Under the pieces are notes generated by a model. It worked only from the letters and a program-made list of their open reading frames with translations, was not told the DNA's origin and made no database searches. Below, in pieces: positions 21,206 through 32,545 of a stretch of DNA of 64,000 nt (the stretch's first letter is position 1; every line of letters begins with the position of its first letter). Source of the DNA: Sciurus carolinensis (Eukaryota > Chordata > Mammalia > Rodentia > Sciuridae); NCBI RefSeq assembly GCF_902686445.1, contig NC_062213.1, positions 4,895,241 through 4,959,240 of the forward strand, in the 5' to 3' direction. Made by a program: the position numbers and the translations under genes.

Positions 21206-22855
21206 TTTTTTTAATGCTCAAAATACCAAAATATATTCCATGAAATACCAGTTCTCATGATGCTAATAAATATTTCACATATAAACTGTTCCATTATCAA
21301 ATATGTTTCAATAGTTCTAGATATAAATTATTTTTAACTTCAAGACTCTCAAAATAGAAACCTAGAAAAAAGGGATGTTTCTCCCCAAGGAGTATAGTAA
21401 TTCTCCAAGGGGGACTTGAATGTTCAGTTTTCCAATGTATATCTGACCCAGGGAAGCGTTTGTACATGATGAGGGACTAACACTATGTGGATACCCTTGG
21501 GGAAATGATGGTGTAGGACCAAAAAGACATTAGAGAGTGCTGCCTACAGTTATCATATTATGGTGGGTACTACCACCACTATTACTGCTACAGTGTACAT
21601 AATAATTATTAGGTCATTAATTATTACTTTTTAGCAACAATAATAATATAAGAGGTCAAATCTAAATGAATGCAAGTCACATATCAAAATTCATGAAGCA
21701 TCATTTTCCAAAAACAAATCAGCATGTGAAGTTTTGCTTGGCTCATCTCTTCTGAATTCTATCAGCTTTCCAATAGACAACTTGGAAATAGACAAATCCC
21801 TTCTCCCCTTTCTAATTAGTATGATGGATTGCTGAAATGGGATTATTCCTTGGAGATGGAGCCATTGCTTTTAATTAACCATAAAGGGATTTGAATTGAG
21901 GCAAAAGGAAAGAAAAGTTGTAAACATGTCCATTTACCTGGGTTAGTGACCAGGGAGATCCACGAAGTGGCGTAGCTCTGGGCTCACATTTGCTCATGAG
22001 TGCCTCACAGGACAACAGGTTCATATATAGCACTTTGCATATTCATAATTGTTTTTCATGACCTGGGACTGATGTGAACATGGACAGAAAGAGGTAGATG
22101 CACAGAATTCTGCAGTACCAACTTTTCTTCCACTGCCTTGCTGGATTATGCTATTAATTCCTCAGAATGGTTGAATCATACGAGTTGCTAGGTGATGAGT
22201 CATTTTCCATTATTCATGAGTGCAGACTCTAGTCTCAATGTGCCTGCATTTGTTTTCTTCATGTGATAGAGGCTCTGGACCACTCCCCTGCTGGCTCTAG
22301 GCCCCTCCAGTATTCTAGGCTCTAGGACACATGGAACACCAGCACAAACCCAGGCTAGGACTTGCTTTTGGGGTCTTAATTGACCTCCTCCCCCCATGGG
22401 AATTAAGCAAACTTCTCTGCCATTTTCTTCTCTTTCTTAACAGTAGACCACGATGAACTCCATGACTTTCAATCCCAAGACTGCCAAATCCCAGGACTTC
22501 AGTCTAATATTGAAATGAAAACACTAGCTAGGTTGGGTGAAGAATATGATAAGACTTTGTCACTGTCTTGCACTATTATATCTCTTTCAATTTATGGGGC
22601 ACCTAGTTACCTGGCCCTTGGCTGGATACTGAGAACCAGAGAGGTCATCACTGAGTTGGGAAGATAAGCATAGCAAACAGGTGCAATATGGTATGGCCCC
22701 TTTGATTTGATTGACCTCACTAACCCAGAGCTGGGGAGGGGCAGGGTGAGTGCTGTGGCCTTCACAGAGGGAGTCACACCCAAGCAGAGTTCTGAAGGTC
22801 GCCCCCGCATCTGGCAGCTGGATGAGGTAAAGAGAAGGTACCGTGAGCACTTGCA
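21206..22855. other. Unique AT-rich sequence, no gene recognised
   Basis: No recognisable transposon between about 21660 and 22250. The stretch holds several homeodomain-type 'taatta' cores and an AP-1-like 'tgagtca' at 22196-22202. Nothing here codes for a recognisable protein. Confidence 0.45.
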
Positions 22856-22859
22856 AAGG

Positions 22860-23115
22860 TGCTGAGAAATTGAAGACGCAGATGGGCGATGGCCTGACCC
22901 CAGGTAAATCAGAGCTCTGACCCACCACGGGCAGCACCCTGCCCAGGGAACCAACCTGTTGTCTACACTAACCAATTCAGAAGTCAAACTACCGCTCTAC
23001 CAACCAACCCAGGAAGCCGAAAATCCCTATAAAAATTGGCCTCAGATGGCCACGTCTTGATTGAAAACTGACAAATTCCGTAATTTCCTCCCCATTTCCA
23101 CTCATGACCAACAGG
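22860..23115. repeat. LTR-like interspersed repeat, family unassigned (second copy)
   Basis: Better preserved partner of 4180-4345. It holds 'gatggcctgaccccag', 'cagagctctgacccacca', 'cagggaaccaacctgttg', several 'ccaacca'-type words and a TATA-like 'ccctataaaaattggcc'. The promoter-like box suggests an LTR. I cannot name the family. Confidence 0.45.
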
Positions 23116-25610
23116 AAAAGTGAAAATTCACTCCTAAGCCATCACACAGGATGCTCTCCTTGTGGCTGGCCCAGTGCGGTTTCCCTGGGCAACAGCCTTC
23201 AATCGGATCACACGTGCGTGAAGCGTATGCTCCGGCCTTCCTTGGTATCTCTTCGGAGGTGAGTGGCGGTAGCTGGCTTTTAGGTAGAGCGTGCTCATAG
23301 TCCCCAGCCTTTGCTGCTTCTCACTTGGGGGACAGTCATTTATTTCTGCACTCACAGCTCAGAGTGCCAGAGGTAAAGTCCTTCAGCAAGCTCTTCCCAT
23401 CCCATGGCATCTGTCCTCCCCACTGCTTCCTTCTGGAGCGTCCTCCTGTCGCCATCTGACCAATTGTCCCCATCCCTCCCAGCCCCATCACAGCCCGTTC
23501 CTGCACTGAGTTTCATCTGACATCCATGGCCTCGCTTAGCTTTGTCCTCTCTGGACCCAGACAGGCAGTTAGCTGTAACAGAGCATTGAGACAGATCAGC
23601 CTCTGCCCTCCGGGGCTGCCGAAGCCAGAAATGTAAACAAAGGATTATAACAAACCATAAAAATGTGCTAAATGGAGATATGAAAACAAGTCATTCTGTG
23701 GCCAAGAGAACCACTGCCCCTCAGATAGGTTTGGGTGGTGGGGCACCTTTGCAGCGACATCCAAACAGACTCATCACTTCTGCGTGGCACTGACAGGGAG
23801 GGCATGGCGAGAAACTCAGAAACTTGGTTCCAAATGCACCTGAGGTCTCCACTCCCACACATTGCCTGGGGCACTGATGCCAAGACACCAGAGGGAGGGC
23901 CTGGAACCACTGACCTGCTGCAGCTCTGTGCTGGGAAAGAGGAGAGCAATCGGGAGAGGCTGGACTGAATGCCAGTCGTCTGTGTGCATGCTGCAAGGAG
24001 GGCAGCTGGCACTGCAGCTCTGAGCTTTGCTCCAGGCCGTGGCTCCTTATAGGAGCCCAGGAGGCCCAGGATGCCAGGCAGGCATGCAGCCAAAGAGGCT
24101 GCAGGGAGGGAGCAGATGTGACCCACTGTGTTCCCACTGGACGAGTGTTGGCCACTCTCTGGAATCCACTTTAAACTTTGCTGGGAAGTGTCAGCTTTGC
24201 CCTTCATGATGGGTTTATGCAGCATCCAGCAGGTGGCTTGGTCATAGGGACCTGGGGAGTGACATCATGCTAGAACTTTGGAGAAAAAAAGAATTAGAAT
24301 GAGAACATAATAAGAGCAGCCAGCATCTGTCAGCTCCGCATCAGCCCTTTGGGGCCCCACACCTCCAGCCTCTGTCCAACCCACCCACAAGCTGAGTCAT
24401 ACTCACCTTCCATCACAGACAGCAGTAGTTATGGGATGCTGACCATCAGCAGGTTGCTGAGCTCCGGAGCTGCACTGCCTCCTTTAAGACCAGTAATGGC
24501 TCCACACAGGGAACACCACCAAAACAAAGCAAACCGAGGCTACAGGACTCTCACTGTTTGCACATGATCCCCCTTTGTGAACTACTTTTGACACATCTAA
24601 ATGACTGAAAATCACCAGCAGAAAGTCCAAAGGAAATCTCTCTAGGAGATTGGGCAAAGGGGTGGAGGGAAGGAAATGTTTCCAGAGAGCAACTTTGGCC
24701 CCCATGAGAGCACAGAGCAAGAGTCAGAGAAGCATCATATGCCCCATTTTCCCACTGAGCATGGCAACAGCATTTTACTGATGCCTTGGTTATTGAGTGT
24801 CAAGAATGTCACTAGCTTTGCCCTCCATGATCCCCATGAGATCATTGGGCCCATTTTCCACTTGCCGAGTAGAACGGGGCTGACTCCTCTGGGTCCCTTC
24901 AGGATGTGGCTGTTACCTGCTGACCTCTCTGCTTTCCTTTTGACCACAAGGCTCACAGGGCTGGGGCAAATGCTCAGCTGGTGCCCTCGTCCTCAGTGTC
25001 TACTTGATGGACAGGGACCAGGTATGGAGGGAACAGTGCTGGGCAATGCAAGCTCTTGAGTGAGCTCCTCAGTGACTGGAATGAAGGGGAGAGAACCAGA
25101 AAGCCAGGAGGTCACTAAACTGGGGTGCTTGAGGCTGAAGTTGTGGTGCAAAAAGAATTTAGGCACAGACGGGGAAAGCAGCACATGTTTGCAGGAATCT
25201 CAGGAACAAAGGGGATCATGCTAGAGCTTGCGGGCAGGTGGGAACGCAGCCTCTCAATGTCATCACAGGTGAGGGGGAACTCGAGCTGGCCCCTGTGCCC
25301 TTCACCATGCTTCATGAGTGGCGTGACTCATTACTGTCTTGCGTCTCCACCTAGGCATGTGCGTTGTACTATGCTAATAAGGTAACTTCAGTGACTGCAT
25401 GCATTGCCCTTTATCATCTGGGAAATTCTCTGATATTATTATTTTCAGAATAGGGCTTTGGCTGTAGCTGGCATTTCAACTTGTCACAGTCTCAGAAGGC
25501 TGACTGACTTCCCAGCCTCTTACCTCCTTAGTCCGTAGGAGTCCTGTTTTCATGGAGGTCCTTGTGTCAGGGAGAGATGATGGATAAAAAGAAAAAATAA
25601 ATCCATAAGG
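23116..25610. other. Unique sequence, no gene recognised
   Basis: Two and a half kilobases without a recognisable repeat or exon. Overlapping minus frames at 23668-24225 (185 codons) and 23721-24155 (144 codons) lie in different phases of the same DNA and show no domain, which argues for chance openness. Confidence 0.45.
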
Positions 25611-25612
25611 GG

Positions 25613-26047
25613 CTTATATCAGTTTTCTGCAAATAACATTAGTAGGTTAAAATAACACAAATGTATGACCTCACAGTTCGAGAGGTACACGTCCCGGACT
25701 GGTCAGCAGGGCTGGTTCCTTTTGCAGACTGTGGAGGACAATCTCCTCTCAGCCTCTTCCAGCTCCCAGTGGCATCTGCTGCCTGGCTTCTGGGCCCTTC
25801 CTCCAGACTCCAGACTCAGTAGTGTGTGTCTTCCAGTCTCTCTCCAACCTCTGCTTCTGCTATTACATCACCTGTCTCTGGCTCTCCTGTGGCCCTGTTG
25901 TCAGAACCCACTGGGATAAGCCAGGATAATCTTCCCTGCTTAAGTTCCTCAATTCACATGATTCTTAATCACATCCTACACAAGGTAACATATTCACAGG
26001 TTATGGGGATTAGGAGGCCTGCATTTTGGGTACTATGTTTTGGCCCG
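25613..26047 (+). repeat. MLT1-type LTR, sense
   Basis: Begins 'ttatatcagttttctgcaaa', then 'aacacaaatgtatgacctca', 'cagttcgagaggtacacgtc', 'ggtcagcagggctggttcct' and 'cttaatcacatcctacacaa'. It closes with 'ttatggggattaggaggcct'. Order and length fit an MLT1 MaLR LTR. Non-coding relic. Confidence 0.8.
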
Positions 26048-26820
26048 CCCTAAGACCCTTTCACCTACTTGGATGCCCTGAGTTCCTGCACCCTGGCCCT
26101 AGACCTCCATCTGCTCTTTGGCCTATAACTTTCCTAACCTTGGAATCTGGGCCCTGGAGGCCACTGTCAGAGGAGAACACTTGGTTGCACAGCTTCAGGG
26201 CACTACCCCTCCTACCTATGTAACCCTTGATGGTGGGGTGAGTGGGGCCCTGAAGTGTTGATTCAGCAATGCCTTTGGCCCTGTGCTGACCTCCTGGGGG
26301 ACATCTCTGCAGGCACCTGACTTTCACTTAGGGGTAGCTGCATTCTGTCTGGCACCTGATGCTCAGTGGACCTGAGTCCCAGCTTGCCCTGGGCTGTCTT
26401 TGCTGGAGAAGAGGGGTTCTACAGAAAGGGTTGTGGGCAGGACGTTAGGGTCACAAGGACAGAGCCAAGCCTTGGTTTTCCCATGTAAAGCATACCTGTT
26501 GGGTAAGTTGTTGCCTTCCCTAAACCCAGGTTTGCCTCTCTAAATGGAGATAAATGGCATGTGTCTCTTATGTCTATCCTGATACTCACACACTCACACA
26601 TTGTCCCTTGCACATAACTTACTTCAGTGAATTCCAAATACCGTTCGGTTGGATTTTATTTAGGATCTGAATTCATTCTGCTTGATAACAAAGTAGTTTT
26701 GCCCTGTGCTCTCCTCCCCTGCAAACTTCATACTGTGTCCCAGATTCAGGGTTCCTTTGATTCAGTTAGAGTCCATCACAAAATGGAAACACCATGTTTT
26801 TCAAACAGGGGGGATTTAAA
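26048..26820. other. Unique sequence, no gene recognised
   Basis: No recognisable repeat or exon. Lies between two MLT1 LTRs that differ enough to be separate insertions rather than the two ends of one provirus. Confidence 0.45.
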
Positions 26821-26825
26821 GCAGG

Positions 26826-27220
26826 TGCATTGGTTTGCTGGGTCTGCTTCCATAGCAATCAGTGGCTTAAACAATAGAAATGCAACTTCCCACGGCTCTG
26901 GAGGCTGGAAGTCCAAGGTGGCGATGTCTGCAGGGTGCTTCCTACGCGGGCTGGGAGGAATGCCCCTCCCAACTTCTGCTGGCAATCTGAGGTGTTCCTT
27001 AACTTGAAGAAGCATCACGTAGTATATTCCCAGTGTGCTTATCAGCCTCCAGATTTCCACTTTTCCTAAGGATGCTGGTTGTGTTTCATTAGGGGCCCAC
27101 CCTCGTACAGCCTAATCTCATCTTCACTAATCTCATCTTCGACAACTCTTATTCCCTAGTAAAGTCACATTCTGAGACATTGAGGTAATGTGAGCAGGGG
27201 GCACAATTCAGTCCACCACA
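26826..27220 (+). repeat. MLT1 solo LTR with 5-bp target duplication
   Basis: Complete LTR from 'tgcattggtttgctgggtct' through 'ggcttaaacaatagaaatgc', 'ggctctggaggctggaagtc', 'ttaggggcccaccctcgta' and 'aagtcacattctgagacatt' to 'ggcacaattcagtccaccac' plus a. It is flanked by 'gcagg' at 26821-26825 and 27221-27225, which fits a retroviral 5-bp duplication. TG...CA termini intact. Confidence 0.88.
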
Positions 27221-27639
27221 GCAGGGTCTCTGTTGCATAGGTGATGGTAAGGACTGGGAGGAGGTGCCAGCCAGGGGAGGGCTGTGCTTGGCAGGAAGGT
27301 CCTCTTGCCCTTGACTGGGAAGACAGGAGTCGGCAGCACGGGCTGATTCTGGAAACCAGGTCTTTAAGCAGCAGCTAATGCCATGGCAGATGCTGGGACC
27401 TAGGAGGAAACACAATTTTGACCTGAAAATGTTCCCAAAAATAAGTGAAAGGGAGGGAAATACTATGGCTTCCCTCTTTCCTCTTCTCTCCCATCTCTTA
27501 GCCTCATGTTGGCTGTCCCCTCTGGGAAGCTAGGGACCAGGTCGTTGGTAAGACACATCTCCTCCACTGAGCAAGTAGACAGGTGGAGGAGAGGGCATGG
27601 CGGGGACCGGGCATGCACAGCATGTTGTCACTCTTCTTC
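27221..27639. other. Unique sequence, no gene recognised
   Basis: Short stretch between LTR and MIR. No exon recognised. Confidence 0.45.
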
Positions 27640-27750
27640 CCAAATCACCCCGCACTGCAAACATGAGGAGTCAATTCCTTGTCCAGGGTCTTAAAACTGG
27701 ATTGTATTGAGGCAGAATTCCAACTCACCTCTGCCAGCCCCCTGGGCTGT
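27640..27750 (+). repeat. MIR SINE fragment, sense
   Basis: 'actgcaaacatgaggagtca' followed by 'ccttgtccagggtcttaaaa' and 'tgaggcagaattccaactca' follows the MIR order ('cagatgaggaaac...cttgcccaaggtcac...gattcgaac'). Confidence 0.6.
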
Positions 27751-27799
27751 GCACCTTCTCCTATACTGGGTCAGCCCAGCCAGAAGCAGGACGGTGTGT

Positions 27800-27880
27800 G
27801 ATTCACACTTTTATCCCTCTTGGGACTCCCATGGTGTCTAGCATGTATTAGACATCAATAAATATTCACCAAAATACAAA
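27800..27880 (+). repeat. L2 LINE 3' tail, sense
   Basis: 'tgtctagcatgtattagaca' then 'tcaataaatattcaccaaaa' is the L2 terminus 'tgcctggcacatagtaggtgctcaataaat...'. Confidence 0.65.
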
Positions 27881-28107
27881 TGGTAGAGGATGAGTCATTA
27901 CCAAATGAGTAGCAGAGACGCAGGTGGTTTGGAATTTAGAGGAGAGAGGACCTTGCAGGGTGGTTTCTGGAGGAGGAATAGGAAATCAGAGCAGGGTCTG
28001 AGGGTTCGATATCAGAAAGACAGATTTCTTGACCTTGCCTGATTGTTCTCTCCCCAGCTTTGAGAATGACTCAACAGGTTCCTCCTTTGAGTTCCCTTCC
28101 AGGGCTC

Positions 28108-28178
28108 AAGGGTTTGCCTGGCTTGCTCGAGGCCCTGAGTTCAATGCCCAGCACTGGGGAAAAAAAAAAAAAAAAACC
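28108..28178 (+). repeat. ID-type SINE 3' fragment, sense
   Basis: 'ggtttgcctggcttgctcga' followed by 'ggccctgagttcaatgccca', 'gcactgggg' and a run of about 16 A. This is the 3' half of a tRNA-derived ID element (B-box 'gagttcaatgccc') with its A tail. The A-box half is missing or replaced. Confidence 0.7.
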
Positions 28179-29040
28179 AAATTTCTTCCAGTACCTGACC
28201 TCTCTCTTGTCTACTAAGTCAGAAATGTTTCAAAGCAGAGGCTGTAAACACAAGTAGACAAATAGGCCAGGCAGGGAAGGAACAGGAGAAGGGAGGCTTG
28301 GCAGCCCAGCCCCAGGTGGGAGACCAGAGGGTGACCTGGTCTCCTGGAGTGGGTGGGGGTAGGAAGATGTGTGCGCCCCTGGTGACCTTCTAGACAGCTT
28401 GTCGGGAGCTGGGCACATGAGTTTGAATGTAATATCCCAAGATTTTTTGTTTGAATGATGGTAATTAATTCAGATGTTTTAAACACCATGTGGGCAATGA
28501 TGATAATATTAATGATAATCTTAAAGGCCAAATATGACCTGCAGGAGACCAGTGCCGCCCTTCTTCCTCAAAGACACCGACACGGGGGAGGGACTGGCTG
28601 ACATCATTTTATTTAGCTGGGGTGGGGGTGCGGGCATGAGACCCAGTGGGAGCCACAGAGCACCCTGCAGGAGGAGGAGCTGCCTGGAGCTAACCAGCTG
28701 TTGGTTGGGGTCCCTGTGTTCACTGAAGACCCAGTTAGTCTTCAAATGCTTGCTTAATTGTTCCTTGGATTGGTCCCAGGGAGCATCTGGCTCTTTGCAG
28801 GCTGTCTGTTTACAGATTTTCCACAGATTCTAAATGTGCCATTCAACCTCAGAAAGCAGCTCCAGGCTCAGCTCAACATGATGGCTGGACTGGTCTCCAG
28901 GCCACCTGGGTCAGGGACCGGAAAGAGCATCTAGAGCCCCTGGGAGGAAGAGGGAGGAGGGAGGCGCACCCTGGTTCCATAACAGCCAGCCCTCCTTTGG
29001 GCAGTTGTGCACTCACAGAGGACACAGAGGGTGGCGTGCT
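28179..29040. other. Unique sequence, no gene recognised
   Basis: Includes an AT-rich patch at 28425-28525 with 'aatgatgataatattaatga'. Frames at 28214-28833 overlap on both strands and have no recognisable domain. Confidence 0.45.
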
Positions 29041-29044
29041 GCCT

Positions 29045-29195
29045 GGCACCCCATGCTACCCTAGCTAGTCCTCACAGTAGCCCTGTGGATTAGACTACTA
29101 TATCCCTACGTGACAGAGGACGAAATTAAAACGCAGAGAGGTTTGTTTAAGGAAGCACAGTGTGGCCAAGTTTTAACTGCACCCCAGGCCTCAGT
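29045..29195 (+). repeat. MIR SINE, sense
   Basis: 'agtcctcacagtagccctgt', 'gacagaggacgaaattaaaa', 'cgcagagaggtttgtttaag' and 'gaagcacagtgtggccaagt' follow the MIR consensus closely. Confidence 0.8.
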
Positions 29196-29330
29196 CCCTC
29201 CCATACACACCTTCTCTTTTCCTCCAGGGAAGATCTGGGGTCAGGCCTGCACGCTGTGCCTGGGCTGTTCACTTTCCCTCATTCCTCCTTGGTCAGTCCA
29301 CTGATAGGCTCTTATTTGTATCTTACTGTT

Positions 29331-29471
29331 GTTTTTTTAAATTTTTTCTAGTCATAGATGGACACAATACCTTTATTTTGTTTATTTATTTATATGTGGT
29401 GCTGAGGATCAAACCCAGTGCCTCACACATGCCAGGCAAACACTCTACCACTGAGTCACAACTCCAGACCC
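29331..29471 (-). repeat. ID-type squirrel SINE, antisense, with 10-bp target duplication
   Basis: Read in reverse, this is a tRNA-derived SINE. It has an A-box ('gtgactcagtggtagagtg'), a B-box ('gggtttgatcctcagcacc'), a (TAAA)-like linker and the tail 'aaggtattgtgtccatctat', which I associate with squirrel-family ID elements. It is flanked by the direct repeat 'tcttactgtt' (29321-29330 and 29472-29481), the signature of L1-mediated insertion. The + strand begins with poly-T-rich DNA. RNA polymerase III boxes are recognisable, but I see no evidence of expression. Confidence 0.85.
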
Positions 29472-29481
29472 TCTTACTGTT

Positions 29482-30680
29482 TTTTATTTACTTAATTTTC
29501 AATTGGTCCTGAGACTTTGAGTTTCTTAACATGGAAGCTTGGGTTATTGAATTTACAATTTTTTCTCTAATATTTACATTCGAGCTGAAAATTTCCCTTT
29601 GAGCCTTGCTTCATCTGCAAAAACCTTGTTTATTCTTGTGTTTCCCTTAACACGAGGTGTGAACTATTTCCTAATTTTCTTTGTGATTCTTTTTTAGCCT
29701 CATGGACTACTTAGAAAAGCACTGCTTAATTTAAAAATTTGGGAATTATTTCGATATGGTCGCACCTTATTGATTTCTCATTGAATTCCATTTGTTCAGA
29801 GAATGTACTGTGTACGTGTTTAATATGTTAAGCCCTTCCCTGGATTTGCTATCTCCTGGCATGTGCTCTGTACCACTGGGTCTCCCCTGGGGGATCTGCC
29901 TTGTCCCTGCTCTCCTGACATTTGGCCTGTCTGGAAGCAGTTTGGTCATCACCACCAGGACAAGGATGCTGCTGACATCTAGTGGGTAGAGGCTAGGAAC
30001 ACTGCTGGACACCCCACAGTTGGGGCAGGTGCCATCACTGCCTACAACAGAAGGAGCTACAACTGGACTGGTAATAGTGCTAAAGTGAAAAACACTGGGA
30101 AATGTTTCCATAATCTTTATGGATTCTGTCTCCTGGTTTTGCTGATTACTCACAGTAGCACTAAAATTCCAGTACAATTGCAAACTTTCCTTTGGTTCTG
30201 TTAGCTTTGCTTCACATATTATCAATATTCTTAAATGCATATGTATATCACGATGCTAAGTATTCATGAAAAATCAGTACTTTTACCATTACAGAATGTT
30301 TACCTCTTCTTCAACTGCCTTCTTCAGCATTAATATGACTACTACAGATTTCTTGGGCTGCTTGTTTGAATGGTGTGTCTCCTTCTACTCCTTTATTTTC
30401 AGATTGCTGTGTCTCTATTTCTAAAGTCTGCATACTGTACGCTGAAAGTCATAAGCTATTGATTTTTAATTTGGTTGGAAAATCCTCTTCCTGTTTTTGG
30501 ACTGTTTAAACCATTTACATTTAATGTAACTATTGGTGCGATTGGGCTAAAATTTACAGTCCTGAAATTCATCTGCTCTTTGTCTCACATGTTTTTGATC
30601 CTTCCCCCCACCTTTCCTGATTTCTTTTCATGTAGATCTATTTTATCTTCTATGTTGCCTTTTTAAAAAAGTTTACTTAT
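29482..30680 (-). mobile_element. Old L1 ORF2 5' region, antisense
   Basis: Antisense L1 text in the expected order. It has 'ttacattcgagctgaaaatt', 'ttcatctgcaaaaaccttg', 'ctcatggactacttagaaaa', 'tctcattgaattccatttgt' and 'tcagagaatgtactgtgtac'. After a MER20 interruption come 'ggactgtttaaaccatttac' and 'atttaatgtaactattggtg'. This corresponds to the endonuclease part of ORF2 and the sequence 5' of it. No intact frame. It probably continues, after a 0.8-kb unassigned gap, at 31490-32545. Confidence 0.75.
29873..30100. repeat. MER20-type hAT DNA transposon nested in L1
   Basis: 'ccactgggtctcccctgggg', 'tcctgacatttggcctgtct', 'catctagtgggtagaggcta', 'ggaacactgctggacacccc' and 'aatagtgctaaagtgaaaaa' follow the roughly 220-bp MER20 consensus from end to end. 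L1 sequence resumes on the right. Non-autonomous; no protein. Confidence 0.75.
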
Positions 30681-31489
30681 TTTTGCTAATGTATGCCGGA
30701 AATTTTTTTAACATAGAAGTTTCACATAAACTTTGTGAAGCACATATATTTGTACCTACAGAGCAGGGAATATTGTCCCCCAGCTGTAGATCTTGAGGCA
30801 CAATGCAAAATACAAGACATGACGTCAATCGGCTCCCCTGCTGCCTCCTATAGACATGGAACCTGGCTAGGGGACAGAAAACACTCATGGCTGCCAGAGG
30901 GGTGGGGGGACCGTAAAGGCCAGCAGGAGGGGACTAGACCACAGAGGTATGCTCTGCACTGTGGTAGTGGCAGAGGGCATGACTCTGAGCCCTGGTCTAA
31001 ATGAACAAATGCCATGGAGGATTTACTTCTTGTAAATAAAGTATGTCTTTAGAAAGACAATTTGAAAAAATTACAAAGCACTTATATTAAATGCTGATTA
31101 AAGAAAAAGAAATAAAACACCTGTTAGGCCAAGGCCTGAAGGCACTCTCAGAACTCTCAGAACATGGATAAGAACATTCCTGGAAGAAGTTTGGCTTTTC
31201 TCTTCATCTTCAATGATAGAACAAATTTCCCATTTAGAAAAATCTAATTTCAAAAATTAAAAAAAAAAAACAAAAACCACCTTCAATTTGCATTGTATTG
31301 CTGCTTAAACTCTGCTCTCCAGGCTGCCTTGTGGCCGTGGTGCTGGAGATGGAAATACTGGCTCAGTGCGTCCCAGTCCGCCTTCTGCCAGCCACATACC
31401 ATGCAGCACAGCAGGAGCTGTGGAAGGGTAACCGTCCCTGTACGGGGCCTTGGGCATTGTGGGATCTGGCCACCGCGTTCTTTCTATTT
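30681..31489. other. Unassigned stretch between two antisense L1 blocks
   Basis: No recognisable L1 or SINE text except A-rich parts at about 31040-31130 and 31259-31275. Contains a perfect palindromic CRE-like octamer, 'tgacgtca', at 30820-30827. It may be an unrelated insertion or a strongly diverged part of the L1. No gene recognised. Confidence 0.4.
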
Positions 31490-32545
31490 ATGAGGATTTA
31501 AAACCCTGGTTCCTTGTCATCCCGTTTGCTTGGGCAGCGCCTGCCTGGTGCACCCATGCACCCAGCTATATACTCAGTCAAATACGTTCCGTGCGCCTCT
31601 GCCCTGGATCTTCCTTTCCTCATTTTCCTGCTCCTGCCGGTCGATCTGGGCTTCTTCCCTTTGCCCTTTTACATCAGCCTTACACGCTTCCTCCCATGTT
31701 CCTCATGGTGCAGATCTGCTGGACAGCCATGAGCTCTCTGCTTTTACCTGTCTGAAAATGTGTTTGCTTTGCTTCCATCACAGGTCATATTTTTGATGAA
31801 TTTATCTTGTTTGTAACTTGCCGTTCCTTTCCCCCCGCCGCCTTTTAAAGATCTCACCCCATTTTCACTCTTCCTACTGTTTCTGGTGGCAGTCTTCTTT
31901 ACTTGTGTGGCTCCCTTGTGTGTGATGTCTATCCTCTGGCTTAGTGCAGGTTTGTCTTTGGCCTCTGTTTTGGCCCTCAGACTCCGTGTGCCCACCTATG
32001 TTTTTCTGTCATTTATGTTATTTGCAGTTAACTTGCTGTTGTGGGTCAATTGCTTTCTGCAGTTCTAACCTCTCAGCCCTTATCTCTTCAAATATTGTTT
32101 TAGCCTATCTCTTTTCCCTTCCTCTCGTGTCCGAATTACACACGAGTCTGACCGCTTAATATTCCGTCCACTGGGATTTCTGTGCCTGTCTATTCAACAC
32201 TCTTGCCTTTGCATGTTTCAGCCTGGTGTTTCCAATCCACTGTTCATTCAAGTTCACTGCTCCTTTCCTCTGATGTGTTGCTGTTAAGGCCTTAAAATGG
32301 GTTGTACCTGATTTCACTTCTGATATTTCTACTTAGGCCTTCTTAATAGTTTCTGTCTCTCCACAGACATTTTCCAACTGTTCACACACGTTATTCCATT
32401 TTCACATTTGACATTTTTTCCATATCCATTGTACAGTCTCCATCTTGTAATTATACTTTTAAAAGCCAGCGTCTGAGCAATCAAGGTTCTGTGATTATTC
32501 CCTCTCTTGATTGTGGGCTGCAAGTTCTTGTCTTATAACCTTTGG
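31490..32545 (-). mobile_element. Old L1, antisense continuation
   Basis: 'tggtgcagatctgctggaca', 'cctgtctgaaaatgtgtttg', 'tatctcttcaaatattgttt', 'tcattcaagttcactgctcc' and 'ttccatatccattgtacagt' are landmarks I associate with antisense old L1 outside ORF2. They occur in the same order and orientation as would follow 29482-30680. T-rich, no intact frame. Confidence 0.6.

Noticed and set aside
23668..24225. 185- and 144-codon overlapping minus frames
   Set aside because: Two phases of the same DNA are open at once with no recognised motif; composition effect.
25613..27220. Two MLT1 LTRs as the ends of one provirus
   Set aside because: They differ strongly in sequence, the DNA between has no retroviral text, and the right copy has its own 5-bp duplication.
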